The translations under genes were made by a program, and so were the position numbers. Below are positions 44,835-54,159 of a stretch of 64,000 nt of DNA, piece after piece. Source of the stretch: Candidatus Poribacteria bacterium (GTDB taxonomy: Bacteria > Poribacteria > WGA-4E > PCPOR2b). Each line of letters starts with the position of its first letter. The stretch's first letter is position 1. The stretch spans positions 29,255 through 93,254 of the forward strand of contig JAJDUM010000044.1 in the NCBI GenBank assembly GCA_022826645.1, written 5' to 3'. The notes under the pieces were generated by a model. It did no database searches. It was not told the DNA's origin and saw only the letters and a program-made list of their open reading frames with translations.

Positions 44835-46568
44835 CTAATCGTCAAATATCTCGACCGTCGTCCTCCCTTCCGCAAAGCGCATAGCTGTGGTTGTAGCGGA
44901 TTGGCTGTCCTTGTTCGTGCGGATATCGGTAGCGTAGCGTGCAAGTGCGACGATAAGTTGGTTGCGAGCGGGATGTCCGGCGCAATTGTTCCATTCATCG
45001 AGGACAGTGCGGAGCGTCGGCAAGATTTTCATACCGGTATCGTCCCACAGGATAGCTTTGCCCAGCGCATGTAGCAGCGACTCACTGGAATACCCAGCAT
45101 TGAGATATCCGAGCACTTGTCCACCAATTGATTGGACGTTGAGAGTTTCGATAGCATTGGTAATTTGCTGAAGCCCTTCTTCCTCGGTGGCAGCATTGAA
45201 TTCTGCTTCCACCAGCGGCGGCGTCAATGTCCGTGACGGGATGTTGAGCCATCGATTGTCGAAAGTAAGCCACGCTGAGTGGAAGATACCCTTTGCCGCA
45301 GCATCATCACCAGCAATGCGTTGCACCGTACGCAGTGAAGCCGCGAGGTTCAGTTCTGTTGTTAGGCACTCCCAGCCAGCATCCACATTGACCGGTGTTC
45401 GTGCCATCCGGTCAGCGGCGAGTATTACGAGCGTTGAAATGAGTTGGTCCACTGAAATGCCGCCCCTCAGGGCACCCGTGACAGCGTCGAACGCTCTCTG
45501 TACATCTACGCTTGACACTGCATTCACGAAGGCATCCTCGTCGTAATCTGTCGTTGTCTTCTCCCCTGTCTCCAATTCACTGAGTTTCTCTCTCATGATC
45601 CCAATAGCATCCCGACGGAACCGTTGAGGTTCTCCGCGCTCACGTCCGACCAGTTTAGAGCCGAGATTGAAGATCAGTTCAGACGCTTTCTCCCATCCAA
45701 ACTCGTCAACCGCTTCGGAGAGATACCCAAGCGAAATAAGGTTATCTGAGAAACCAAGAAAGTGTGGCTCAACCGTACATTCAAAAAGCAGGGGCAGAAT
45801 CTTATCTGCATCGCCAAGCGTATAGGCGGTGAAAAGACACCGCTCAATCCGGCCAGAATGCCCGTCGCGCGAGAAAGTGCGTACCCACGGCTCGATATTC
45901 TCCCATCCCACCGGCTCAGGTAGCGGTACCACTTCAAGACGTTCCGCAGCGCCGCCGGAAGAAGCACTTGCCGCGGTCGTCAATGCTATCAGCCGATCTG
46001 AATCGTTATACCGCCGTCCTACCGCAAGCCCATTCATCAATCGGGCGATATCCCAGCCCGCTTCTGATCCGTGCGAGCTCGCGATGTGTCTTCCGAGATG
46101 TTGTAGGACCAACTCCACAATTTCTACTTCCGCTACGCCCCCTTTGAGGAGTAGGGCAATCGCTTTGGACATTGTCCAGCGATCTCCACTCAGGAGTCCC
46201 TCCCACAACAGGCTGAGATGCTCCGCTTTCCGTTTATAGGTCCAATCCCCGAGCTCCACCCAGATTTCACCGTCCCGTACTTCGGCGGGAAAGGTTTGTA
46301 AGTCATCGCACTCGACATTGAAGCAACCGCCGCCCTCAAGATCGAAACTCCGCTCGTGCCAGTCGCAAGTGAGGATGCCGTGCCGAATGCGTCCGCGGGT
46401 CAACGGATAGCCCATGTGGGGGCATTGGTTATCGGTCGCATAGAGTTTGCCGTCAATGTTGAACAGCGCGATACTACGTCCTTCACCGATCTGGACCGCC
46501 TTTGCTTCCCCGAGAGGAACTTCGCTCAAATCCGCCAACTTTGTCCATTCTTTTTCTTGAGCTGCCAT
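44835..46568 (-). CDS. Rieske [2Fe-2S] domain fused to a large helical domain, copy B
   Basis: A 577-residue paralog of the next gene downstream with the same layout: Rieske Cys49, His51, Cys68, His71 and the same helical domain (LQHLGRHIASSHG, FECTVEPHFLGFSDNLI, SLGYLSEAVDEFGWE, LAADRMARTPVN, NRWLNIPSRT). The two copies resemble each other throughout, so they arose by tandem duplication and have since diverged. First gene of a three-gene operon. AAAGGAAAAT precedes the ATG. A two-subunit electron-transfer or oxygenase complex is a reasonable guess, but a companion reductase is not seen. Confidence 0.85.
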   Translation of the reverse strand: MAAQEKEWTKLADLSEVPLGEAKAVQIGEGRSIALFNIDGKLYATDNQCPHMGYPLTRGRIRHGILTCDWHERSFDLEGGGCFNVECDDLQTFPAEVRDGEIWVELGDWTYKRKAEHLSLLWEGLLSGDRWTMSKAIALLLKGGVAEVEIVELVLQHLGRHIASSHGSEAGWDIARLMNGLAVGRRYNDSDRLIALTTAASASSGGAAERLEVVPLPEPVGWENIEPWVRTFSRDGHSGRIERCLFTAYTLGDADKILPLLFECTVEPHFLGFSDNLISLGYLSEAVDEFGWEKASELIFNLGSKLVGRERGEPQRFRRDAIGIMREKLSELETGEKTTTDYDEDAFVNAVSSVDVQRAFDAVTGALRGGISVDQLISTLVILAADRMARTPVNVDAGWECLTTELNLAASLRTVQRIAGDDAAAKGIFHSAWLTFDNRWLNIPSRTLTPPLVEAEFNAATEEEGLQQITNAIETLNVQSIGGQVLGYLNAGYSSESLLHALGKAILWDDTGMKILPTLRTVLDEWNNCAGHPARNQLIVALARYATDIRTNKDSQSATTTAMRFAEGRTTVEIFDD

Positions 46569-46880
46569 GTGTTATTTTCCTTTCTGCTCTGCTGATATAG
46601 TGTTCCATGACTATAATTCCATTGCTTAGATTACTATAGATTACGGCGTCATCAATAATAAAGTAACAGATTCTATTTTACCATAACAAGTGTTAAGTAT
46701 CAAGGGCAAACTTCAAAAAAAATACCTGTTTCCTTTTTTACACGTTTAGCTTCATGTGGGTGTACTTTTCAATGTATGAGATACGTTCTCAAGATAGGAA
46801 ACGGAGATAGAAGCTGACAATTACGGAAATATCAAACACTAACTCACAGTGCATTGGACCACACGAAGTCCAGAAACCGA
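46569..46880. other. Intergenic region between divergent Rieske and sat genes
   Basis: About 310 AT-rich bases between copy B (reading left) and the sat promoter. It holds runs such as CAAAAAAAATACC and no gene-like frame. Promoter elements for the Rieske operon presumably lie here. I cannot fix them. Confidence 0.5.
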
Positions 46881-46909
46881 TTGACAATACAGTATAAATT
46901 CGCTATTAT
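46881..46909 (+). promoter_or_regulatory. Sigma70 consensus promoter for sat
   Basis: TTGACA (46881-46886), a 17-base spacer and TATTAT (46904-46909), an almost ideal match, 85 bases before the sat ATG. GAAGGAGC supplies the ribosome-binding site. Confidence 0.75.
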
Positions 46910-46993
46910 TATTCCCGTGAGATTAGACCTAAATATCTCAATGCAAATAAAATTACAACTGAGGTAGTCTATCGTCTATTGAAGGAGCACTGA

Positions 46994-48184
46994 ATGATTA
47001 AACCACACGGTTCTGATACTCTAAATCCCCTTTACGTTGCCGACGATTCCAAGCGCGCAGCGTTGATTGAAGAAGCTAAAAACCTACCTGCTATCCTAAT
47101 ATCTTCAGGAACTGCAGCATCTGCCGTCATGCTCGGTTCGGGTTATTTTAATCCGCTCACAGGTTACATGAACCTTGCTGAAGCCACAAGTGTTGCTCAA
47201 AATATGACGCTGCCGAATGGCCTGTTTTGGCCCGTCCCAGTCATGAATATTGTTAAATCAGAACAGGTCACCGACACGATTAAAAATGCTGACCGGATTG
47301 CATTGCTCGATCCAAATGTAGACGGTCAGCCGCCCATCGCTGTTATGGACGTAGCTAGGATTGAAGAAATTTCGGATGACCAAAGGACGTATCTGATTGA
47401 GCAGATTTTTCGGACGACGGATCCGGCACACCCCGGTGTCGAAGCCTTTACGGAGATGGGAAATCAGGTAATCTCTGGCTCAATTCAGGTTCTCAACTAC
47501 TCCTACTTCAGATCTGACTTCCCTGACACCTTTCGCACCGCCACCGAAATTCGCGAGGATATTGCGAAACGGGGGTGGAATACTGTTGTTGCTTTTCAGA
47601 CGCGGAACCCGATGCACCGTGCGCACGAGGAGTTATGTAAAATTGCACAGAGCGAAGTCAACGCTGATGGAATACTGATTCACATGCTGCTTGGGAGGTT
47701 GAAACCGGGCGATATTCCCGCCCATGTTCGTGATGCTTCCATCCGTAAAATGGTCGAGCTGTATTTCCCCGAAAACACTGTCTCAATCACCGGTTACGGG
47801 TTTGATATGCTCTACGCGGGACCCCGCGAGGCTGTCTTACACGCAGTCTTCAGACAGAATTGTGGATGCACACACCTGATTGTTGGTCGAGATCATGCGG
47901 GGGTCGGGGATTACTACGGTCCCTTTGATGCGCAGACGATTTTTGATGACATCCCCGACGGCGCACTTGAGATCGAAATTTTCCGGGGTGATCACACCGT
48001 TTGGTGTAACAAGTGTGGCGAGATTGTAATGATACGTGATTGTCCGCACGAACAGGAAAACCATCTATTCCTATCAGGCACCAAGGTTAGAGACATGTTG
48101 GCAGCGGGTGAGATGCTGCCGCCGGAGTTTGCGCGTCCTGAAGTTGCTGAAATCTTGATGAAGTTTTATCAAGAGGAGGGGTAA
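46994..48184 (+). CDS. sat: Sulfate adenylyltransferase (ATP sulfurylase, Sat type)
   Basis: A 396-residue ATP sulfurylase of the homomeric Sat class. It has the nucleotide-binding FQTRNPMHRAHEELCK with the two histidines, DGILIHMLLGRLKPGDI, and LIVGRDHAGVGDYYGP; a C-terminal Cys-rich segment (VWCNKCGEIVMIRDCPH) is typical of the bacterial dissimilatory-like enzymes. It makes APS from sulfate and ATP or the reverse. No aprAB, cys or APS reductase gene is adjacent, so the direction is open. Confidence 0.93.
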   Translation: MIKPHGSDTLNPLYVADDSKRAALIEEAKNLPAILISSGTAASAVMLGSGYFNPLTGYMNLAEATSVAQNMTLPNGLFWPVPVMNIVKSEQVTDTIKNADRIALLDPNVDGQPPIAVMDVARIEEISDDQRTYLIEQIFRTTDPAHPGVEAFTEMGNQVISGSIQVLNYSYFRSDFPDTFRTATEIREDIAKRGWNTVVAFQTRNPMHRAHEELCKIAQSEVNADGILIHMLLGRLKPGDIPAHVRDASIRKMVELYFPENTVSITGYGFDMLYAGPREAVLHAVFRQNCGCTHLIVGRDHAGVGDYYGPFDAQTIFDDIPDGALEIEIFRGDHTVWCNKCGEIVMIRDCPHEQENHLFLSGTKVRDMLAAGEMLPPEFARPEVAEILMKFYQEEG

Positions 48185-48224
48185 TCTCACGATCCCTTTG
48201 TGCAATCAATCCTAAAGATCCTCG

Positions 48225-49013
48225 TTACCATTTCATATTCAGCGCAAATCGTGGGCGATCACCCACATTCTTGCTGCCTGAATGGATACAGAGATGATGC
48301 AGAAACAGTATGTCGCCGCGATGAAGGGACATACCGACAGGATCGCCAAGATTGAGATCCGGCAGGTCGGCGTTCAGGGTGGTTCGGTATTCGTAACGGT
48401 CCGGATTTTTTCGCGCAACCCGCTCCAGCTCGTGATGTGATCCGGGCCAGACATACGTGCCGCCGCCGTGCGGTGTGATGTCGTTCAGATAAATTAATGC
48501 GCCGACCCGAAAGACGGGCGGAAATGTCTTGTGATAGTGTTCCTCAAGAGAGTGGTCCAGGTGGCCGCCTGTCGTGATCGTTGGAGATTCCCACTCATCG
48601 AAGGTCGGGTAGATATTGATGGTGTAGGCGCAATCCCATCTGAAAAACTTGGAAACATCTTCCTTTGCTTCCTGCGCTGCAAGAAAATCAGGCGCACAAT
48701 AGGTCTTCGGATGCCGATGTAACTTACTAAATGTAGCGGGATCGTCTCCGGTCAACTGTGCTGCTGCCGCAAGGCATCCCGGCGTGAAGCAGTTGACTAG
48801 AGCCGCGCTGTTGTATAAACATATCCCTCCTTGGACCTTCTCCCAGGAGGGTGGATTCTCGGGGTCAATTTCCACGCAACCCCACATAGCAGCCTCCGCT
48901 TTTGCAGCGGTGTCTTCGGGGATCAAGTCCGAAACAAGCAGGTAGCCGTCACGATGATATTGCTCAATTTGCGCTTCTGAAATGGGGGAGCTACTTGAAC
49001 CTCGACTGGTCAT
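48225..49013 (-). CDS. Phytanoyl-CoA dioxygenase (PhyH) family protein
   Basis: A 262-residue Fe(II)/2-oxoglutarate-dependent dioxygenase of the PhyH family: IEQYHRDGYLLVSDLIPEDTA at the start, the iron site GGHLDHSLEEH (His-x-Asp), GGGTYVWPGSHHELER, and the distal FLHHLCIHSGSKNVGDRPRFALN with His and the 2-oxoglutarate Arg. It hydroxylates small molecules. The substrate is not known. Such genes are strikingly numerous in Poribacteria. Divergent from modA. Confidence 0.9.
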   Translation of the reverse strand: MTSRGSSSSPISEAQIEQYHRDGYLLVSDLIPEDTAAKAEAAMWGCVEIDPENPPSWEKVQGGICLYNSAALVNCFTPGCLAAAAQLTGDDPATFSKLHRHPKTYCAPDFLAAQEAKEDVSKFFRWDCAYTINIYPTFDEWESPTITTGGHLDHSLEEHYHKTFPPVFRVGALIYLNDITPHGGGTYVWPGSHHELERVARKNPDRYEYRTTLNADLPDLNLGDPVGMSLHRGDILFLHHLCIHSGSKNVGDRPRFALNMKW

Positions 49014-49120
49014 GTCAATTCCTCCATAGTGCCTTCAGTTATGGTGGTTGATCGTTTCTGGCAAGATAACACATTATTGGAAGTTAAGCAATACAAATTA
49101 ACGGATACTGATTAAAATTG

Positions 49121-49870
49121 ATGAAGCCGTATCTTCTTATTCTTCTGAGTATTGCTTCTATGTCTATTGGCTGTTCAGGCGAGGAACTGATCATCTTTGG
49201 TGCGATGAGCTTGACAGACGCACTCACAGAGGTCAGCCAGCGGTTCGGAACGGTGCGGAATATCAAGGTATATTGTAATTTTGCCGGTTCCTCAACCCTG
49301 CAGCGCCAGATCGAGAAAGGGGCACCAGCGGATGTGTTCATCTCTGCCAGTGTCAAGCAGATGAATGCATTACAGGGAAAAGGACTGATTTATGAGGACT
49401 CGCGCCAAGCGGTCTTAAACAACCGATTGGTGTTGATCGCGCCCATCAATAGCCCACTTATCATGACTAATGTGGGAATACTTGCCCAAGACACAATCCA
49501 ACGGGTTGCCACCGGTGAGTCGAATTCAGTACCCGCTGGTATTTATGGGAGAGAGGCTTTGACCCACCTAGGAGTCTGGAGCGCTATACAGCCAAAATTG
49601 ATTCCCAGCAGCGATGTTCGATCCACTCTGGCGTATGTAGAATCCGGTGAGGTCGATGTTGGGATTGTCTATCAAACGGACGCAGCGATCAGTAAGAAGG
49701 TCAAGATTATCTATCAGTTTCCTGATTCGAGCCATTCTCCAATTGTGTATCCTGCAGCCCTGGTCCGCAACACCGGGCAAAAAGTTCTTGCGCAAGCATT
49801 TCTCGACTATCTACAGACCCCCGAAGTAGCAATAATCTTTGAAAAACACGGTTTCTCTGTGGTGAAATAA
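49121..49870 (+). CDS. modA: Molybdate ABC transporter substrate-binding protein
   Basis: A 249-residue protein with a signal sequence whose end S-I-G-C suggests lipid attachment (Cys near 18). The mature part has ELIIFGAMSLTDALTEVSQRFG, FNAGSSTLQRQIEKGAPADVFISA-like (residues about 52-75), and a C-terminal GFSVVK. It binds molybdate or tungstate. The ATG at 49121 follows a TTG at 49118 directly. The stop shares one base with the modB ATG (TAATG). Confidence 0.93.
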   Translation: MKPYLLILLSIASMSIGCSGEELIIFGAMSLTDALTEVSQRFGTVRNIKVYCNFAGSSTLQRQIEKGAPADVFISASVKQMNALQGKGLIYEDSRQAVLNNRLVLIAPINSPLIMTNVGILAQDTIQRVATGESNSVPAGIYGREALTHLGVWSAIQPKLIPSSDVRSTLAYVESGEVDVGIVYQTDAAISKKVKIIYQFPDSSHSPIVYPAALVRNTGQKVLAQAFLDYLQTPEVAIIFEKHGFSVVK

Positions 49871-50535
49871 TGCTAACAGCGGCAGAAGTCAGTGCGTTGG
49901 TTTTATCTATCAAAGCTGCTTCGTTGAGTCTGCTTCTCATCCTGGCTCCAGGTCTCCTCATCGGCTGGATCCTCGCCAAATTCTCATTTCCCGGCAAGTC
50001 GCTTCTCGATACCGTTGTCATGCTGCCGATGGTTTTGCCACCGGTCGTCAGCGGGTTTTTTTTGCTGGTCCTCCTCAGCAAGCGTGGACTGATCGGCGGG
50101 TTGCTGCATCGGCTATTCGGACTTGAAATTGTTTTTTCGTGGATGGCGGTGGTGCTGGCAATCTCTGTACTTTCGTTTCCGCTGCTGGTGCGAGGCATCG
50201 TTACAGCGATTGAGACGGTGGATCCACAACTGGAGAATGCCGCAAGAACGCTCGGTGCCTCGCCGCTGAAAGTGTTTTTCACTGTCACGCTGCCCCTCTC
50301 GTATCGCGGAATTATCGGAGGAGCGATCCTCGGATTTTCCAGAAGTCTTGGCGAATTTGGTGCCACGATGATGGTGGCAGGGAACATCCCCGGCAAGACG
50401 CAGACCCTACCGTTGGCAATCTATAACTTCGTTCAGGTCGGCCAAGATCTGAGCGCATACCGTCTGGTGTTTCTATCCACCTTGATCGCCTTTGCTACGT
50501 TATGGATAGCGGAACGGATGTATATAAAGAGATGA
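49870..50535 (+). CDS. modB: Molybdate ABC transporter permease
   Basis: A 221-residue inner-membrane permease with five to six spans and the CysT/ModB signature: PMVLPPVVSGFFLLVLL, VVLAISVLSFPLLVRGIV, the EAA loop ENAARTLGASPLKVFFTVTLP, and GFSRSLGEFGATMMVAGNIPGKTQTLPLAIY. It works with modA and modC. The gene is overlapped by modA by one base. modC is pushed 141 bases away by a repeat. Confidence 0.95.
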   Translation: MLTAAEVSALVLSIKAASLSLLLILAPGLLIGWILAKFSFPGKSLLDTVVMLPMVLPPVVSGFFLLVLLSKRGLIGGLLHRLFGLEIVFSWMAVVLAISVLSFPLLVRGIVTAIETVDPQLENAARTLGASPLKVFFTVTLPLSYRGIIGGAILGFSRSLGEFGATMMVAGNIPGKTQTLPLAIYNFVQVGQDLSAYRLVFLSTLIAFATLWIAERMYIKR

Positions 50536-50544
50536 GGAAAGGAA

Positions 50545-50651
50545 GGGCAACCACAAGTTGAGCGCAGCGAAATCCCGATCTATCGGGGGGTTGCCCCTAC
50601 AAAAATTAACCCAATGTAGGGGCAAGTCTTGTGCCTGCCCAAAACGCAAAC
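50545..50651. repeat. Dispersed repeat between modB and modC
   Basis: About 107 bases starting GGGCAACCACAAG, then AATCCCGATCTATCGGG, TTGCCCCTACA, GTAGGGGCAAGTCTTGTGCC and CTGCCCAAAACGCAAAC. A shorter copy lies at 54218-54287 with the same ends. The inner palindrome is also in the 4.76-kb repeat. Inverted ends suggest a miniature mobile element or hairpin RNA. Confidence 0.85.
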
Positions 50652-50676
50652 TGTTACCTGTTAGGCATTACATCCC

Positions 50677-51756
50677 ATGCTAAAACTTAGTTTTCGCAAG
50701 CGCCTTGGCAGTTTTCTGCTTGAGATCGACCATACCGTCACAGAGAAAGTAACGGCATTTCTGGGACCATCGGGAAGCGGCAAGAGCACACTGCTCAACT
50801 GTATCAGCGGCATCCTAAACCCCGACGATGGGGAACTCCTGTTCTCTGGTCAGACGTTGTATTCCGCCCCGCAGAAGAAATGTCTGCCACCTGAAAAACG
50901 TCAATTCGGATATGTCTTCCAAGAGGGGCACCTTTTTCCACATCTGACAGTTCAACAGAATATTTCTTACGGTCGTCCCCGACGCCCTAATGGCAATACG
51001 CAGATTGATATGGGTACAATCATTGATATCCTTGAAATCGGCGAACTGCTCGCCCGCTATCCAAACCAACTTTCCGGCGGACAGCGGCAGCGTGTCGCCA
51101 TTGCGCGCGCTTTGGGGATGGCGCCGCGTCTCCTGTTAATGGATGAGCCACTCACATCTCTGGATACCGGCTTGAAAAACCGCATCCTGCCCTACCTACA
51201 TCACATCAAGGAAGCGTTTGATATCCCGTTGCTCTACGTCACCCACTCCATCTCGGAGGTGATGGCACTTGCAGACGAAGCCTTTTTGCTCTCCGAAGGT
51301 CGGATCACGGCACGTGGAGAACCTCACCAACTGCTCGCTTCCCCGTCGGCGTTACCCGTGGCACAGATGGCGGGTGTGGAGAATATCCTCTCTTTGCCAG
51401 TGGTCGTTGCATCCGAAGCGCGCGGCGTGACGGAACTGGCACTGGGCGAGCAGAGACTGATGGTTTCGTATACAGAGACGGAACCGGGTTCAACGGTGCC
51501 AATCGCCATCAGGGCACGGGATATCATCGTTGCACTGGATCAAGATCTGCGGATGAGTGCGCGGAATATTTTGCGCGGCACAATTCGGCAAATCGCTGTA
51601 CAAGCGGGGCGCGTGATGCTATCGGTCGATATTGAGGGGCATCTGTTATCAGTCGAGGTCACAAGCGATGCCCGCGAGCAGCTCGGGCTTGCGGAGGGAA
51701 CAGTGTGTTATTTTATTATTAAGGCGAGTGCGATCAACCTGCTTTGGGAGGCATGA
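50677..51756 (+). CDS. modC: Molybdate ABC transporter ATP-binding protein
   Basis: A 359-residue ATPase. Walker A is GPSGSGKST (30-38), the Q-loop lies in FQEGHLFPHLTV, the signature is LSGGQRQR (132-139), Walker B is LLLMDEP (152-158) and the H-loop is VTHSISEV. A C-terminal TOBE-like region of about 130 residues (LSVDIEGHLLSVEV) binds or senses oxyanion, as in ModC. It powers ModB. Confidence 0.95.
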   Translation: MLKLSFRKRLGSFLLEIDHTVTEKVTAFLGPSGSGKSTLLNCISGILNPDDGELLFSGQTLYSAPQKKCLPPEKRQFGYVFQEGHLFPHLTVQQNISYGRPRRPNGNTQIDMGTIIDILEIGELLARYPNQLSGGQRQRVAIARALGMAPRLLLMDEPLTSLDTGLKNRILPYLHHIKEAFDIPLLYVTHSISEVMALADEAFLLSEGRITARGEPHQLLASPSALPVAQMAGVENILSLPVVVASEARGVTELALGEQRLMVSYTETEPGSTVPIAIRARDIIVALDQDLRMSARNILRGTIRQIAVQAGRVMLSVDIEGHLLSVEVTSDAREQLGLAEGTVCYFIIKASAINLLWEA

Positions 51757-51805
51757 ATCGTGTTGATAAACAAAATACCTAATCTTGATTGCAGGAGCAG
51801 CACCT

Positions 51806-53248
51806 ATGAATGTCTATAGATTTAGAAGCATGGAATATCTTTTTGGGGATGAGTACCAAGAACTTGAAAAACAGACTATTTATTTTGCAAGCCCTGACGA
51901 GTTGAATGACCCAATAGAAGGTTTCCGAGATATTGTGTGGAGAGGGGATAAAATTGTCTGGGAAAATTTGTTCAAAAATTACATTTCTTATCTACTTGAA
52001 CTTTTTTACAAATTCAGAACAGAAGGTGATACTAAGAAACTAAGCGTAGATGATATCAAACTCCCCGGTCGCTGGGATAGAGAATATGATTCTACTCCGG
52101 CTGAAAACTTTAAACATGTTTGGAAGGCGTTTCTCAAACTTCCGAATGTACTAGAGATTATTGAGGCACTAGCGAATACAAGCCATGAACTCAGGTATAG
52201 AGAGCTTGAATTGCTCCTCCGGCTTATACATCCAGCTCTATTACCTGAAATCGAAAAAACGCTCAGAGAACATGGACTTGTGTTATACAGCATCATGAAC
52301 CCATGTCCACCTGAGGAGTTGCCTGCTGCTCAAGAACTGTCAGAATTAACTCTTGAATCAATAGTACGGCTGAAAGAAGCGGACAGTGTGGAGGAAATTA
52401 ACGATGTGCTTCGGGAAGTTGAAAGTTGGGAAGCTGAAAGAATGAGCAACAGTCCCCCAATTCATCTACAAGTGAAGAGTCCAGTCCCCACGGGAATACT
52501 ATGGAAGAATATCCAGCTAGTGCAGAATTTTCCCAGGGTATATGTTAACGGACTTGAAAGACTACTTTTTCCCGCGTGGTACACCGCATGTTTTTCAAAG
52601 AGTTACCATAATGCGTCTATGTGGGCGAACTATGGAGACGGACATAAAGGAGCATGTCTGATTTTTGATTCTGCAATAATAGATGCACCTCATAGTTTAT
52701 TTCCTGATCTGCTAAGTGTACAGGCTAAAGCAATACAAGGTTCAGATATTTCGTATGAGGCCGAACCTGTGAAGATTGACTTTTTCACATCTCTCGCTCC
52801 CAAGGTGGATAACCTGTGTACACTTATGAAACTCTGGTACACTGATGAGGAAGGAAATAGATCTGAATGTGCCCCTCACATTCAACCTGATGGTGTCGAA
52901 GATCAGTGGTTTGAACAAAGATGGGGTAAGTTCTATCACGACATTACTATAAAAACCAATGATTGGGAATATGAGGAGGAGTATCGCATAACCCTACGGG
53001 AACTGGGGGACTTCGGTAAAAAGAAAGAGAGTCGTACACTAAAATACAATTTCAATTTGTTGAAAGGCATCATCTTCGGAATGAGGGCCTCCGACGAGGA
53101 TATATTGAGAGTCATTCATATTATTCGAGACAAAGTGTGGCAAACGAGGCGGGATCATTTTGAGCTTTATCAGGCATACTACTCTCCAGAACATCGTGAC
53201 ATTCGTAAGGGTAGCTTGCCTCCGCGTTTTGAAAGACTTACACATTGA
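51806..53248 (+). CDS. DUF2971-domain protein
   Basis: A 480-residue protein from the ATG at 51806 (AGGAG 9 nt upstream). A TTG at 51785 is rejected. The start is a clear DUF2971: VYRFRSMEYLFGDEYQELEKQ, IYFASPDELNDPIEGFRDI, then later AWYTACFSKSYHNASMWANYGDGHKGACLIF and, near the end, LKGIIFGMRASDEDI. The middle, about 80-240, is helical. The function is unknown. DUF2971 genes turn up in mobile and defence-rich regions. Base composition is more AT-rich than the neighbouring modC, suggesting transfer. Paired with the HEPN gene 60 bases on. Confidence 0.85.
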   Translation: MNVYRFRSMEYLFGDEYQELEKQTIYFASPDELNDPIEGFRDIVWRGDKIVWENLFKNYISYLLELFYKFRTEGDTKKLSVDDIKLPGRWDREYDSTPAENFKHVWKAFLKLPNVLEIIEALANTSHELRYRELELLLRLIHPALLPEIEKTLREHGLVLYSIMNPCPPEELPAAQELSELTLESIVRLKEADSVEEINDVLREVESWEAERMSNSPPIHLQVKSPVPTGILWKNIQLVQNFPRVYVNGLERLLFPAWYTACFSKSYHNASMWANYGDGHKGACLIFDSAIIDAPHSLFPDLLSVQAKAIQGSDISYEAEPVKIDFFTSLAPKVDNLCTLMKLWYTDEEGNRSECAPHIQPDGVEDQWFEQRWGKFYHDITIKTNDWEYEEEYRITLRELGDFGKKKESRTLKYNFNLLKGIIFGMRASDEDILRVIHIIRDKVWQTRRDHFELYQAYYSPEHRDIRKGSLPPRFERLTH

Positions 53249-53308
53249 AAGCCAGCAAGTGGACGAGGAGTTTTACTGTCGAAATAAGCGATAAGGAGAT
53301 AAAATCCA

Positions 53309-54139
53309 ATGCGACTTCCCCGTGATGAAGAACAGCGACAGAAGATCCGAAAGAATATTGAATCGGTGGCAAAACTTGCATTTCGTTGCGTGAAGGAGAA
53401 AAATCATGCTAACGCTGGTCGCAAGAAAGAATATCATTCCATTGAGAGTTTAAGGGATACAATATTTCCCAAGGGAATGGACAACGAGAAATCCAATCAC
53501 GATTATTGCCTTGTATTAGAAGCAATCACTCTGCTTGAAAGACGGGGATTAGTAGTGAGAGACTTTCCGGATCAGCTGGGTGGTTTTGGCAAGGGTCATT
53601 TCATCGTTTATCTGACCTCTATCGGCATAAAGTCTGACATAGATGACGAGGTGATCCTCTTGGTGGACAAGCCCGAAGAAATCGTCAGGGCGCTTGAGGA
53701 GAAAACTGGGGACCTTGATGATGTCGTTAGGCAATACTATCTCGAAAGCCTACGTGCTTACCAAGAGGGGCTATACATTTCATCTGCGATTTGTCTCGGT
53801 GCTGCGTCAGAGAGGGCCATACACTGGTTGGCAGAATCTATTGAATCTTGGTCCAAACAGTATCAGGGGAAATTCAAAGCGAAAAGGCATATGCCAGCTT
53901 TGATTAAATATCTCTCCGATAGTGTGATTCCCAATATTTTTGGGGCGGATAAGAATTTCTCTGATGAGTTGAAGAAACGGTTAAGCGGACTAGGAAACCT
54001 ATATCGCGAGAACCGAAACGAAGCTGGACACCCTCAGACGATTGACCAGAGTTGGTTAGGAGAAGATCAGGAATACCTTCTGATTCAGTTTCGCAGATAC
54101 ATCACCACGATATGTGAAGCCATAGGGAAAATGATTTAA
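53309..54139 (+). CDS. HEPN-motif protein with N-terminal winged-helix-like part
   Basis: A 276-residue protein. Residues 1-110 resemble a small helical/winged domain (EAITLLERRGLVVRDFPD). The C-terminal half has a HEPN-like helix bundle: YYLESLRAYQEGLYISSAIC and ASERAIHWLAESI, ending in YRENRNEAGHP, where Arg236-x4-His241 matches the Rx4-6H RNase motif. HEPN proteins often act as RNases in toxin or antiviral systems, but this one also resembles uncharacterised DUF4145-type proteins. GGAGAT precedes the ATG. It is AT-rich like the DUF2971 gene before it, and the two look like a cassette. Confidence 0.7.
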   Translation: MRLPRDEEQRQKIRKNIESVAKLAFRCVKEKNHANAGRKKEYHSIESLRDTIFPKGMDNEKSNHDYCLVLEAITLLERRGLVVRDFPDQLGGFGKGHFIVYLTSIGIKSDIDDEVILLVDKPEEIVRALEEKTGDLDDVVRQYYLESLRAYQEGLYISSAICLGAASERAIHWLAESIESWSKQYQGKFKAKRHMPALIKYLSDSVIPNIFGADKNFSDELKKRLSGLGNLYRENRNEAGHPQTIDQSWLGEDQEYLLIQFRRYITTICEAIGKMI

Positions 54140-54159
54140 AAGAAATTGGCCTACATCAA

